The position numbers and the translations under genes were made by a program. Below, one piece after another: positions 25,762 to 34,294 of a stretch of DNA of 64,000 nucleotides. A model generated the notes under the pieces. It saw nothing but the letters and a program-made list of their open reading frames with translations. It ran no database searches and was not told the origin of the DNA. The DNA comes from Duganella dendranthematis (lineage in GTDB: Bacteria > Pseudomonadota > Gammaproteobacteria > Burkholderiales > Burkholderiaceae_D): assembly GCF_012849375.1 (NCBI RefSeq), contig NZ_CP051684.1, positions 6,138,001 to 6,202,000 on the forward strand, in the 5' to 3' direction. Every line of letters starts with the position of its first letter. Positions within the stretch are counted from its first letter, which is position 1.

Positions 25762-27909
25762 TTAGTGCAGTAGCTGCAGGCCGCGCTTGGCCAGAGCGGC
25801 CAGTTCTTGCGCCGGCAGCGCGCCGGCAAACGCATATCCCTGGGCATAATCGCAGCCGGCCATGGCCAGCAAGCCGCTTTGCGCCGCCGTCTCCACGCCC
25901 TCCGCCACTACCCGCAGCCCCAGCTTGTGGGCCATGACGATCAGCGCCTCGCACATCGCCAGGTCGCCGCTGTCGTTGGCCAGATGCTGGATAAAGCTGC
26001 GGTCCAGCTTGAGCAGGTCGATGCCGAAATGCTTGAGATGCGACAGCGAGGAATAGCCAGTGCCGAAATTATCCAGCGCCACCTGCAAGCCCATCTCGCG
26101 CAGGTCGCGCAGGCGTTCGGCGGCGCGGCTGGCGTCCATCAGCACGCCTTCGGTAATCTCCAGCACGATGCTGCGCGGCGCCAGGCCCAGCTCCGCCGCA
26201 TGGCGCAGCCAGTCCACATACAGCGCGGTATCGCCGCGCAACTGCGCCGACGACTGGTTGATGCTGACCTGGAAGCCCTTGCCCAGCTCGTCCTGCCACT
26301 GGCGCGCCTGCTGCGCGGCCTGGCGGAACACCCAGTCGCCGATTTCCAGCATCATGCCGCCGGCTTCGGCGCACGGCAGGAATTCGGCCGGCGCCAGCAG
26401 TCCGCGCTGCGGATGGCGCCAGCGCAGCAGCGCTTCGGCGCGCTCGATCTTGCCGCTGCGCAGATTGACGATGGGCTGGTAATGCAGCGCGAACTGCTGC
26501 TGCGCCAGCGCCGTCCGCAGATCCAGCGTGGCCTGCTGGCGCGCCTGCGCCGCCAGTTGCAGATCTTGCGTGTAATAGCTGTAGCGGTTGCGGCCGCTTT
26601 GCTTGGCAGCGTACATGGCCTGGTCGGCCGCGCGCAGCAGCTCATCGGACGCGCTGGCGTCGGCCGGATACAGCGCGATGCCGACGCTGGCCGAGATCGA
26701 CGGCTGCGCGCCGTCCAGCACGAACGGCCTGCTCAGCAGTGTCAGCATGCTCTGGGCGATGCGGTCGACGCCATCAACCTGTTCCAGCCCCGGCAGAATG
26801 ACGATGAACTCGTCGCCGCCCAGGCGCGCCACCGTGTCCGAATTGCGCACGCAGCGGCCGATACGGCGCGCCGCTTCCACCAGCAAGGCGTCGCCCTGCG
26901 CATGGCCAAGCGTGTCGTTGACGGCTTTAAAACCGTCCAGATCGATGAACAGCAGCGCCAGCAGCAAGCCTTCGCGGCGCGCCTTCTTCAGCTCCTGGCC
27001 GAGGCGGTCCTGGAACATATGCCGGTTGGGCAGCGCGGTCAACGTGTCGAAGTTGGCCTGCTGCCAGATCAGCTCGGCGGAGGCGCGGCTGTCGGTGATG
27101 TCGCTGACCAGCGCCAGCGCGCCACGGTAGCCGCCCTCGCTGTCGAAGATCGGATTGGTGGCCAGCGTGGCCCACAGCTCGGCGCCGTCCTTGCGGAGGA
27201 ATTTGAACTCGTGGCGCGCGGCCTGGCCCTGCTGACGGCGCGCGATATTGCGTTCGAGGATGGTGCGGCCTTCCTCGTCCATGAAGGCCACCAGCGGCTG
27301 TTCCAGCATCTCCTCGATACTGTAGCCGAGCATCTGCGCCATCTTCGGATTGACGAAGCTGGTACGGGCGGCGGCGTCGATTTCCCAGATCCCTTCCTCG
27401 GCATTGTGGACGATGCGGCGGAAGCGTTCCTCGCTGTGCTCCAGCGCCGGCAGCTTGCCTTCGGCCGGCTCCAGCACCACGCGCACGGCCTGGCCGCTGC
27501 TGTCGGCGCTGGCGCGCAGCGACACCGGAAAACCCTGGCGGTCGCGGCCGCGCAGCATCTGCAGATTGCATTGTTCGGGCTGGGCGCTGTTGACGGCGCG
27601 CCGCAGGAAACGGTCGAAGTCGTCGTGGAAGCGCGGCGCCACGAACTGGCGTAGCGTGGCCCGCTCGGGATTGGCGCGCGGAATGCCGAGCTGATCGGCA
27701 CCGACCACATTCATCTGCAAGATGGTGGTATCGAACGACAACACGAAATAGCCGACCGGCGCCAGTAGGTAGATGTCGTTGAACCATGATGGCTCGACGG
27801 CATCGGCGGCGGCCGCATCAGCGTTTGCATTGATAGCATAAGGCTCGATCGCAGCCTGCCCCGGCAATACCGACAGGCCAGCAATCTCAGCGTGCATAGT
27901 CTTATCCAT
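25762..27909 (-). CDS. PAS-GGDEF-EAL cyclic-di-GMP signalling protein
   Basis: The 715-residue product has two PAS-type sensor domains (about 25-125 and 155-275), a GGDEF diguanylate cyclase domain (about 280-440) with intact RLGGDEF near residue 360, and an EAL phosphodiesterase domain (about 455-705) with AEALLRW near 490. The usual DDFGTGYSSL motif reads DNFGTGYSSL near 611, so one metal-site aspartate is replaced by Asn and phosphodiesterase activity is uncertain. No membrane segment is seen, so it should be cytoplasmic. ATG 27909 is preceded by AAGGGGG; an upstream ATG at 27942 lacks a site. It converges with the flagellar operon, with stops only 4 bases apart. Confidence 0.93.
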   Translation of the reverse strand: MDKTMHAEIAGLSVLPGQAAIEPYAINANADAAAADAVEPSWFNDIYLLAPVGYFVLSFDTTILQMNVVGADQLGIPRANPERATLRQFVAPRFHDDFDRFLRRAVNSAQPEQCNLQMLRGRDRQGFPVSLRASADSSGQAVRVVLEPAEGKLPALEHSEERFRRIVHNAEEGIWEIDAAARTSFVNPKMAQMLGYSIEEMLEQPLVAFMDEEGRTILERNIARRQQGQAARHEFKFLRKDGAELWATLATNPIFDSEGGYRGALALVSDITDSRASAELIWQQANFDTLTALPNRHMFQDRLGQELKKARREGLLLALLFIDLDGFKAVNDTLGHAQGDALLVEAARRIGRCVRNSDTVARLGGDEFIVILPGLEQVDGVDRIAQSMLTLLSRPFVLDGAQPSISASVGIALYPADASASDELLRAADQAMYAAKQSGRNRYSYYTQDLQLAAQARQQATLDLRTALAQQQFALHYQPIVNLRSGKIERAEALLRWRHPQRGLLAPAEFLPCAEAGGMMLEIGDWVFRQAAQQARQWQDELGKGFQVSINQSSAQLRGDTALYVDWLRHAAELGLAPRSIVLEITEGVLMDASRAAERLRDLREMGLQVALDNFGTGYSSLSHLKHFGIDLLKLDRSFIQHLANDSGDLAMCEALIVMAHKLGLRVVAEGVETAAQSGLLAMAGCDYAQGYAFAGALPAQELAALAKRGLQLLH

Positions 27910-27970
27910 ACACCCCCTTGGTTGATGTTTTAAGACTAACATCTCGCAACGGGGATGTCGAGCGTACCGC

Positions 27971-28633
27971 TTATCTGCTGCGGTGTGCGCGGTTCAAGCG
28001 TTGTTCCGCGCGCCGTTGCAGCGCCTCGAACAGCAGGCTGAGCAGCCAATAAATGGCCGCCGCGCTCAGGTACAGCGGCAGCGGCTGGAAGGTGGTGGCG
28101 ATGACTTCCTTGGTCGACAGCATCAGCTCGGTCAGCGTGATGACCGACACCAGCGAAGTATCCTTGATCAGGCTGATCAGCGTATTGCTCATGGCAGGCA
28201 CCGCTACCCGCAGCGCCTGCGGCAGCACCACGTAGTACAGCGTGCGCCAGTAGCCCAGGCCGAGGCTGTAGCTGGCCGCCCACTGGCCCTGGCTGATCGA
28301 GGAAATCGCGCCGCGCAGGCTCTCCGACAGGAAGGCGCCGGAGTTCAAACTGAGCGCCAGGATGCCGGCCGTGACCGGCGTAAATTCAATGCCGACACTG
28401 GGCAGGCCGTAGTAGATGACGAACATCTGCACCAGCAGCGGCGTGCCGCGCATCAGGCTGACATACACGCCGGCCGGCCACGCCAGCAGGCGGTACGGCA
28501 GCATGCGCAGCACCGCCACCGGGAAACCGATCAGCAGCCCGCCCACCATCGCCGCCAGCGCAAACAGCACCGTATAGCCGGCGCCGCGCAGCATCACCGG
28601 CGCGGCTTCGCGCAGCAGGTCCAGCAACTCCAT
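27971..28633 (-). CDS. Polar amino-acid ABC transporter permease
   Basis: This 220-residue inner-membrane protein has five or so membrane helices and the HisM/GlnP-type permease pattern. That includes the loop region SLNSGAFLSESLRGAISSIS followed by GQWAASYSLGL, the EAA-like segment that contacts the ATPase. It starts 3 bases after the binding-protein gene, so the two form an operon. No ATPase gene is adjacent; it must be supplied from elsewhere. The substrate cannot be read from the sequence beyond a polar amino acid. Confidence 0.93.
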   Translation of the reverse strand: MELLDLLREAAPVMLRGAGYTVLFALAAMVGGLLIGFPVAVLRMLPYRLLAWPAGVYVSLMRGTPLLVQMFVIYYGLPSVGIEFTPVTAGILALSLNSGAFLSESLRGAISSISQGQWAASYSLGLGYWRTLYYVVLPQALRVAVPAMSNTLISLIKDTSLVSVITLTELMLSTKEVIATTFQPLPLYLSAAAIYWLLSLLFEALQRRAEQRLNRAHRSR

Positions 28634-28636
28634 CGC

Positions 28637-29413
28637 TTACGGCGCCTTGCTGACGTCGACGCCGAACCACTTCAGCGAGATGGCCTTGAGGCTGCCGTCT
28701 GCCGCCGCGTCCGCCAGTACCTTGTTCAGCGCCTGCTTGAATTCGGGATTGCCCTTCTTGAACGGAATGCCCATGCGCTCGACCGCGCCGACCTGCGCGC
28801 CAGCCTTGATCGGCAGTTTGGAGATCTTCAGCAGATAGGCCGACATCAGGCTATCGTTGAGTGCGGCGTCGATGCGGCCGGCCGCCAGGTCCGCCATGGT
28901 GTCCGGCGCCGCCGCATAGCTGCGCACTTCGATGCCGGTCGCAGCCTTGGCCTGCTGCTCGTAGACGCTGCCCTGCCCCACGCCCAGCTTCTTGCCCTTG
29001 AGGTCGGCCAGCGACTTGTAGCCGGCCGTCTCGTTGTTACGGACGATCAGCTGCGGCATCGAGTAGATATACGGTGCGGAAAAATCGAAGGCCTGCTCGC
29101 GTTTGGGATTGATGCCGACCTGGGCGACAATCACGTCATACTTGCCCGCCGCCAGCCCGGCCAGGATGCTGGCCCACTCGCTGGTGACGAATTCCACTTT
29201 CAGGCCCAGCTTGCTGGCGACCAGGCGCGCGACGTCGACGTCGTAGCCGGCCAGTTCGCCATTCTTCTCGCGGTAGTTAAACGGCGGATAGGTGCCTTCG
29301 GTCGCGACCTTCAGCGTGCCGCGCGCCTTGACGGTGGCCAGCAGGTCGGCCGCCGAAGCCGGCACAGCGAGGCTCAGCGCAACCAGCGCCAGCATAAATT
29401 CACGTTTCAACAT
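28637..29413 (-). CDS. Polar amino-acid ABC transporter substrate-binding protein
   Basis: The 258-residue product has a signal peptide of about 21 residues (ALVALSLAVPASAA) and the SBP_bac_3 fold: LKVATEGTYPPFNYREKNGELAGYDVDVA, shown in part, with the GYDVDVA motif, then the YDVIVAQVGINPKREQAFDFS block. It delivers an amino acid to the permease encoded next to it. AAAGGAATTCC before the ATG is a good ribosome binding site. Confidence 0.94.
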   Translation of the reverse strand: MLKREFMLALVALSLAVPASAADLLATVKARGTLKVATEGTYPPFNYREKNGELAGYDVDVARLVASKLGLKVEFVTSEWASILAGLAAGKYDVIVAQVGINPKREQAFDFSAPYIYSMPQLIVRNNETAGYKSLADLKGKKLGVGQGSVYEQQAKAATGIEVRSYAAAPDTMADLAAGRIDAALNDSLMSAYLLKISKLPIKAGAQVGAVERMGIPFKKGNPEFKQALNKVLADAAADGSLKAISLKWFGVDVSKAP

Positions 29414-29436
29414 GGAATTCCTTTCAGGGCGGACGC

Positions 29437-29847
29437 CTACCAGGCGCCCATGCGACGACGCAGGCCGAAGTTATGGCCAACGACCAGGATAGAACTGGCG
29501 ATCAAACCGCTCAAGCCTATCATCAACTGCACCAGCTTATCGTCCGGCAGCACCCACAGCGACCCGGCCGGTGCTTCGGCAACGCGCGCGGCCGCCATGA
29601 TCAGCGGCGCCACCCAGGACGCTTCGTCGGTCACGTCCAGCACCAGATGGCCGTCCTGCGTGGTTTGCAGATAGATCTCGCCGCCCTCGGCCAGCGTGAA
29701 GCAGACCCCATAGCCAGTCTCGTTCTTGCCGATATGCTGCTGCAAAGCCTGGTTGTGCTCTTCGATCCACAGTTCCACGTCGACGGGCGTTTCCAGCCCG
29801 CTCCACGTCACCGGACGGAAGCGTGGCGGCTCATTGTTGTCTTGCAT
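29437..29847 (-). CDS. Small protein of unknown function with a C-terminal membrane helix
   Basis: This 136-residue product has no family I can name. The N-terminal 95 residues look like a compact soluble domain with several strands (YGVCFTLAEGGEIYLQTTQDGHLVLDV, shown in part). Residues about 105-125 (LVQLMIGLSGLIASSILVVG) form one membrane helix followed by a basic tail, so it is probably tail-anchored in the inner membrane. I chose ATG 29847 with AGGA five bases upstream; ATG 29853 is the alternative. It lies just upstream of the amino-acid transporter genes, but a functional link is not shown. Confidence 0.7.
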   Translation of the reverse strand: MQDNNEPPRFRPVTWSGLETPVDVELWIEEHNQALQQHIGKNETGYGVCFTLAEGGEIYLQTTQDGHLVLDVTDEASWVAPLIMAAARVAEAPAGSLWVLPDDKLVQLMIGLSGLIASSILVVGHNFGLRRRMGAW

Positions 29848-29892
29848 GCTCATCCTGTTGCGTTGCCAAGACGCCAGTGTAGCCGATCGCGC

Positions 29893-30648
29893 TCAACCCT
29901 TCCAGGTGCGCTGCAAGCCGGTGTCGGCGTGGATCCAGCCGCCGCGCGGACCGGCGCGGTAATAGAAACCGACGCCGCCCTGGCGGAAACTCTTGACCAG
30001 CCCGCCCAGCACCTCGGCATTGAGCGTGGCGATGCGGATGTCGGCGGCGCGGCCGACCATGTGCAGCGACTGGCGCGCGGCCGGCACCCCGGCTTCGCGC
30101 AGCTTCTGGTTGGAAGCCGGCGTGCGGTAGCCGGACAAAATTTCCAGCGGCGCATCGATACCGTAGCGCTGCACGAAGGCTTGCGTGCCCCACAGCGTTT
30201 CAAACAGTTTGGGATCGATGGTGCGGGTCTCGTTGCCGCCGTTGACGTCGCGCAGCAAATGGCACAAGTCCTGGTAAGCCGATTCGATAATTTCGCCGTC
30301 TTTCCAGTACAGCAACTTGGCGCGCTCCTTGCTGGCCGGACGCACCACTTCAATAGTGCGCGGACGCAGCCAGAATTCCAGGTCAAGCGCCTGGGCGTCG
30401 AAAATATCGGGTGGCGGTTCCATGCCGTTCATGCCGGCGCCGGATGGGGCCAGTTGGTCGGCGGCGCGCGGCATGCTTTGCGCCTGCGCCTGAACTGGCG
30501 CCGCCGGTTTGACGACCGGCTTGCTGGAAGCCGTCGTGCTGCTATGCCGCACCGGCGTGCTGGTGGCACAGCCGATCAAGGGCACAGATAAAAAACTCGC
30601 AGCGGTCAGCCCTAACCCCTGCTGTATGAAAGCTCTGCGCGATGCCAT
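29893..30648 (-). CDS. YcbK-like M15-family (DUF882) protein with Tat-type signal
   Basis: The 251-residue product resembles YcbK/DUF882 proteins, zinc-dependent peptidase relatives of the M15 family that act on or near peptidoglycan. It opens SRRAFIQQGLGL, a twin-arginine-like signal, and then has GC that could be a lipobox. After a Pro/Ala-rich linker the catalytic-type domain shows LSGYRTPASNQKLREAG and SLHMVGRAADIRI, where the His and Asp are the expected zinc ligands. The twin-arginine type signal fits a protein exported folded. Confidence 0.88.
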   Translation of the reverse strand: MASRRAFIQQGLGLTAASFLSVPLIGCATSTPVRHSSTTASSKPVVKPAAPVQAQAQSMPRAADQLAPSGAGMNGMEPPPDIFDAQALDLEFWLRPRTIEVVRPASKERAKLLYWKDGEIIESAYQDLCHLLRDVNGGNETRTIDPKLFETLWGTQAFVQRYGIDAPLEILSGYRTPASNQKLREAGVPAARQSLHMVGRAADIRIATLNAEVLGGLVKSFRQGGVGFYYRAGPRGGWIHADTGLQRTWKG

Positions 30649-30904
30649 AGTCTATCCGTGAAAAGCAATGTTGTTACTATAGCCTATGCAGAGGGAAACA
30701 CAAATGACCCTAACTTACGCTTAAGAAATGATACAGCTGCGTGAGTGATACGAATATTGTGTATCGGAAATAGAATTTACCACAGAGTTATACAGCTTGC
30801 TAATGGCAGGCATTCCAACAATAAAGTATTCATATATGGTGCGTCGCAGTATAGTTCACTCATCGAATTAAGTTTTCCCGTTGAACTAACTACTGGAGCC
30901 TACC

Positions 30905-31246
30905 ATGATCATCCGTTCTATCGCCGCCCTGTCCCTGATCACCCTGTCGACCCTGTCGAACCAAGCTAGCGCAGCTACCACCGCGCCACGTCTGGCCGAT
31001 GCAGAATGCGACGCACCAGCCTACCGCAACGCATGGCAAGACGACGAACTGCAAGGCAACGTCAAACTGGCCGTGCTGGTAGATGCCAACGGCAATGTCA
31101 AAGACAGCAAAGTGATCTCGTCGAGCGGCCACGTCGCCCTGGACAAAGCATCGCTGCGCGCCAGCACCGCTTGCAAATTCAAGCCAGCCAGCAACGGCGC
31201 CGAGCCAGTCTGGGCCCAAGTGCAATACAAATGGGTACTGAACTAA
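30905..31246 (+). CDS. Small secreted TonB C-terminal-domain protein
   Basis: The 113-residue product has a signal peptide (about 23 residues, ending QASA) and then only a TonB-type C-terminal domain: LQGNVKLAVLVDANGNVKDSKVISSSGH is shown in part by VDANGNVKDSKVISSSG. It has no membrane anchor and no proline-rich spacer, so it cannot work as a normal energy transducer by itself. Two cysteines in the mature part could form a disulfide. CTGGAG precedes ATG 30905. A 256-base AT-richer gap with its promoter lies upstream, and it converges with the EAL-like gene. Confidence 0.85.
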   Translation: MIIRSIAALSLITLSTLSNQASAATTAPRLADAECDAPAYRNAWQDDELQGNVKLAVLVDANGNVKDSKVISSSGHVALDKASLRASTACKFKPASNGAEPVWAQVQYKWVLN

Positions 31247-31265
31247 TCAGTGTGCGCAATGCGGC

Positions 31266-32087
31266 TCATGCTGCGCGCCGCGCCGGTTCCCCAAGCAACA
31301 CCGAGCGCGGCTCATCCAGCAAGTAACCCTGCACCAGCAATGACACACCTGCGGCCGCGCCAAGTTCGCGCAACGCCGTCAGGTGCTGCTCCGTCTCTAC
31401 CCGCTTGAACACCACCGCCACATTGGACGCAGCACTGCGCTGCAATAGCTCCAGCAATCCCTTCTGATCCTGCAATTCGCGCGCGTCGAGCTTGAACACG
31501 TCCGGCCGCAAACGATCCAGCACGCCCAGCCCATCGCGGGGACTGTTCACATTGACCGCAAAGCGGAAACCGTTGCGACGATAGTTGTCCGACACATAAT
31601 TCAACAGCCAGCCCTGCTGCGGTGTGGCCGCCGGCAATTGCAGCACCACCCGGCCCAGCGGCAATTCCAGCGCATCGAGGATGCGGCGGAAGGCATGGCC
31701 GTGATTGCTGCTGACCGCGCTCAGCAGGCGGTCGTGCACGTTCAGGTACAGGTCGGCCGACGATTCGCCAGCCTGGCGGAAGAAATTAATCGCGTGCAGC
31801 ATGCGGCACAGCCGGTCGAGTTCGATCGACTCGTCGTCGCTGGCGGCGTGGTCGAGCAGCTTCCACAGCGATAGTCCCTGGTCCTGCGCCGACACACTGC
31901 GCGCCAGCCCTTCGTAGGCCTGCGCTGCGCCGCCGTCCAGCTGGCGGATCGGCTGGAACGCGCTACTCATGGTGCAATTAAAAAACCGCCCTTGCGCCTT
32001 GCCCTCGTGATCGAGCCAGATGCTGGAAGCAGCGCCGGTGGCGTCGGATAGACGCGCCAGGTACTTTTGCAGGATGGGGAATGACAT
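31266..32087 (-). CDS. Degenerate EAL-domain protein
   Basis: This 273-residue product has the size and fold pattern of an EAL domain, but several catalytic positions are lost. The EAL motif reads YEGLARS, the ITE glutamate region reads VVLQLPA, and the DDFG motif reads NVNSP; the lysine in FKLDAR and the Asn in YLNVHD remain. It lacks a GGDEF partner. It is therefore probably not a phosphodiesterase and may bind cyclic-di-GMP or a partner protein, as YdiV does with FlhD in E. coli. That role is inferred only. Confidence 0.85.
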   Translation of the reverse strand: MSFPILQKYLARLSDATGAASSIWLDHEGKAQGRFFNCTMSSAFQPIRQLDGGAAQAYEGLARSVSAQDQGLSLWKLLDHAASDDESIELDRLCRMLHAINFFRQAGESSADLYLNVHDRLLSAVSSNHGHAFRRILDALELPLGRVVLQLPAATPQQGWLLNYVSDNYRRNGFRFAVNVNSPRDGLGVLDRLRPDVFKLDARELQDQKGLLELLQRSAASNVAVVFKRVETEQHLTALRELGAAAGVSLLVQGYLLDEPRSVLLGEPARRAA

Positions 32088-32242
32088 GGAACGCCTCTAC
32101 GGGTACTGAGAATGTCGACAGCGTATGCCCGCGCGCAGGAAAGCTGAACGAATGCTTTCGCCTATGGATATGCCAAAACATTCGTTCCGCCCGGGCAGTG
32201 CGACCGCTATCGTGAGGTCATCGTTTAACCAGGTCGTACACC

Positions 32243-33049
32243 ATGTGCCAACTCCTCGCGATGAGCAGCCATAAACCGGCTGCGGTAGATTTTTCCTTTG
32301 CCGGCTTTTCCGAGCGCGGCGGCCGTACCGGCGAACACAAGGACGGCTGGGGCATCGCCCTGCACACGCCGACCGGCTGCCGCTTGTACACCGATTACCT
32401 ACCGTCGATCCACTCGCCGCTGGCGGCGCAGTTCAAGCGCAGCCCGATCAAGGCGCGCAGCGTGGTGGCGCATATCCGCAAGGCCACGCAGGGCCGCGTG
32501 TCGCTGGAAAACAGCCACCCGTTCACGCGCGAGCTGTGGGGCCAGACCTGGTCGTTCGCCCACAACGGCGACCTGAAACTGTTCGATCCGAATCCCAGCC
32601 TGTATGCACCGTGGGGCGACACCGATAGCGAACGCGCCTTCTGCCACCTGCTGTCCGGCCTGGCGCTGCGCTTCGACACCCAGCCGGAGCGGCACCAGCT
32701 GTACGCCGCGCTGGAAACGCTGGCCGGCGAAATCGCCGACTACGGCACCTTCAACTTCATACTGTCGAATGGCGACCTGGTGTTTGCCCATTGCAGCACC
32801 GACCTGCACGTGGTGGTGCGCGAGTACCCGTTCTCGGTGGCGCACCTGATCGATTGCGACCTCAGCATCGACTTCAGCCGCCACAACCACCTGGACGACC
32901 GCATCGCCGTCATCGCCACCCAGCCGCTTACCTCCAACGAACACTGGACGCGTTTCAATGCGGGAGAATTGAAGCTGTTCGCCGGCGGCGTGGAAGTCGG
33001 CGCCGCCCCGGCGCTGGAGCCGGAGGGACAACTGGCGGTGTGCTACTAG
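32243..33049 (+). CDS. Class II glutamine amidotransferase (YafJ-like)
   Basis: The 268-residue product begins MCQLLAMSS, so Cys2 becomes the N-terminal nucleophile after Met removal. It shows GEHKDGWGIAL and SFAHNGDLKLF, the active-site loops of GATase type 2 in the YafJ/YhbW-like group. These proteins hydrolyse glutamine or a gamma-glutamyl bond; the acceptor reaction is unknown. The start at 32243 is fixed by the need for Cys2. It is divergent from the EAL-like gene. Confidence 0.92.
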   Translation: MCQLLAMSSHKPAAVDFSFAGFSERGGRTGEHKDGWGIALHTPTGCRLYTDYLPSIHSPLAAQFKRSPIKARSVVAHIRKATQGRVSLENSHPFTRELWGQTWSFAHNGDLKLFDPNPSLYAPWGDTDSERAFCHLLSGLALRFDTQPERHQLYAALETLAGEIADYGTFNFILSNGDLVFAHCSTDLHVVVREYPFSVAHLIDCDLSIDFSRHNHLDDRIAVIATQPLTSNEHWTRFNAGELKLFAGGVEVGAAPALEPEGQLAVCY

Positions 33050-33056
33050 ACCGGGA

Positions 33057-33668
33057 TCAGTCGTGCGGCTCGGAAGGCTCCGAGAACGTGGTGACCTTGC
33101 CATCTAGCGTGAACTGGTAGCGGGTGGCATTGCCGTCCGCCGTATTTCTCGCGGTTAGGCGCGCTTTTTGGCTGCCAACCGGGAACGTTGCCGGCAGCGT
33201 TTCCGTCTTGTCGAACACAGCGCCAATCACCGGCACCGAATACGGCGAGCCATCCTCCTTGTTCGCCGCAATCCGCATCACCACCTGCATCAGGCGGGTC
33301 CACTGCTTGCTGTCGACCGGCTCGGCTTCATACACATATGGCAGCCCCTTGATGCCCTGCATATGCTCGGTGAAACCAGAGTCGACCGCATACTTTTTCA
33401 GCACGGTATGCAAATTCACCGCCGTCAGCTTGCTGACTTTCACGCAGCACACCACAATCTGCCCAGAGCCGTGGGGTTGCAGTCCGGTGAACACGGTCGG
33501 CTCGGTGAGCTGGCGATCCGTGAAAACATAGTTTGGCCGCGCCACCACCTTTAGCTGTGTATCCAAGACGGCTTGGTTTTCCCACAGCCCAACGACAGGC
33601 GCGCCATCGGCCCAACCGCAGCCGAACAGCAATGCCGTCATTGCCAGAAGCGGCCACCAGACCCGCAT
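33057..33668 (-). CDS. Lipoprotein, candidate immunity protein (copy 2)
   Basis: The 203-residue product has a lipoprotein signal ending LLFGC, so the mature protein should be lipid-anchored and face the periplasm. It is a paralogue of the next gene upstream: the mature parts are about three-quarters identical by eye, with VFTDRQLTEPTVFTGLQ and GLPYVYEAEPVDSKQW unchanged. A conserved VVCCVKV carries two adjacent cysteines. It starts at 33668 in TGATG overlap with its paralogue. It is last in the vgrG operon, after the peptidoglycan-hydrolase gene, which suggests a role in self-protection. No function is known to me from sequence alone. Confidence 0.8.
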   Translation of the reverse strand: MRVWWPLLAMTALLFGCGWADGAPVVGLWENQAVLDTQLKVVARPNYVFTDRQLTEPTVFTGLQPHGSGQIVVCCVKVSKLTAVNLHTVLKKYAVDSGFTEHMQGIKGLPYVYEAEPVDSKQWTRLMQVVMRIAANKEDGSPYSVPVIGAVFDKTETLPATFPVGSQKARLTARNTADGNATRYQFTLDGKVTTFSEPSEPHD

Positions 33669-34294
33669 CAGTCGTGCGGCTCGGCCGGTTCGGAGAAGGT
33701 GGTGACTTTGCCGTCCAGCGTGAACTGGTAGCTGATCGAATTACCGTCGGCCGTCTTTTTCGAGGTCAGGCGCGCTTTTTGGCCGCCGATCTGGAACGCC
33801 AGCGGCAGCGTTTCCTTTTTCTCGAATGCAGCGCCAATCACAGGCACCGAATACGGCGACGGATCGTTCTTGTTCGCCGCAATGCCCATTACAGTCTGCA
33901 TCAGATTGGTCCACTGCTTGCTGTCGACCGGCTCGGCTTCATACACGTATGGCAAGCCCTTGATACTCTTCATATGCTGGGTGAAGTCAGTATCAGCGGC
34001 ATATTTTTGCAGGATGGTCTTCAGATCCACGGCCGTCAGCTTGCTGACCTTCACGCAGCACACCACCACCATCTCGGCGCTGTCGTTCTGCAAGCCGGTG
34101 AACACGGTTGGCTCGGTTAATTGACGGTCGGTAAAGACGTAGTTAGGCCGCGCCAGTACCTTCATCTGCGTATTGACGACGGCGTAGTTTTCCCACAAAC
34201 CGACAACCGGCGCGCTATCGGCCTGGCCGCAGCCGAACAGGAAAGACAGGAGAAGGAGAGGTAGTGATTTTTTAGTAGACATAAGTTTCTTCAT
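33668..34294 (-). CDS. Lipoprotein, candidate immunity protein (copy 1)
   Basis: The 208-residue product has a lipoprotein signal ending FLFGC and a mature domain closely related to that of the following gene. It overlaps the stop of the peptidase gene as TGATG, so it is probably translated in step with it, as expected of an immunity protein made together with its toxin. The domain is mostly strand-like with a VVCCVKV segment. I know no named family for it. An internal ATG at 34282 is a possible alternative start. Confidence 0.8.
   Translation of the reverse strand: MKKLMSTKKSLPLLLLSFLFGCGQADSAPVVGLWENYAVVNTQMKVLARPNYVFTDRQLTEPTVFTGLQNDSAEMVVVCCVKVSKLTAVDLKTILQKYAADTDFTQHMKSIKGLPYVYEAEPVDSKQWTNLMQTVMGIAANKNDPSPYSVPVIGAAFEKKETLPLAFQIGGQKARLTSKKTADGNSISYQFTLDGKVTTFSEPAEPHD

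Noticed and set aside
30745..30969. 74-codon frame upstream of the TonB-like gene
   Set aside because: Overlaps the signal peptide of the TonB-like protein in another frame and has no recognisable domain.
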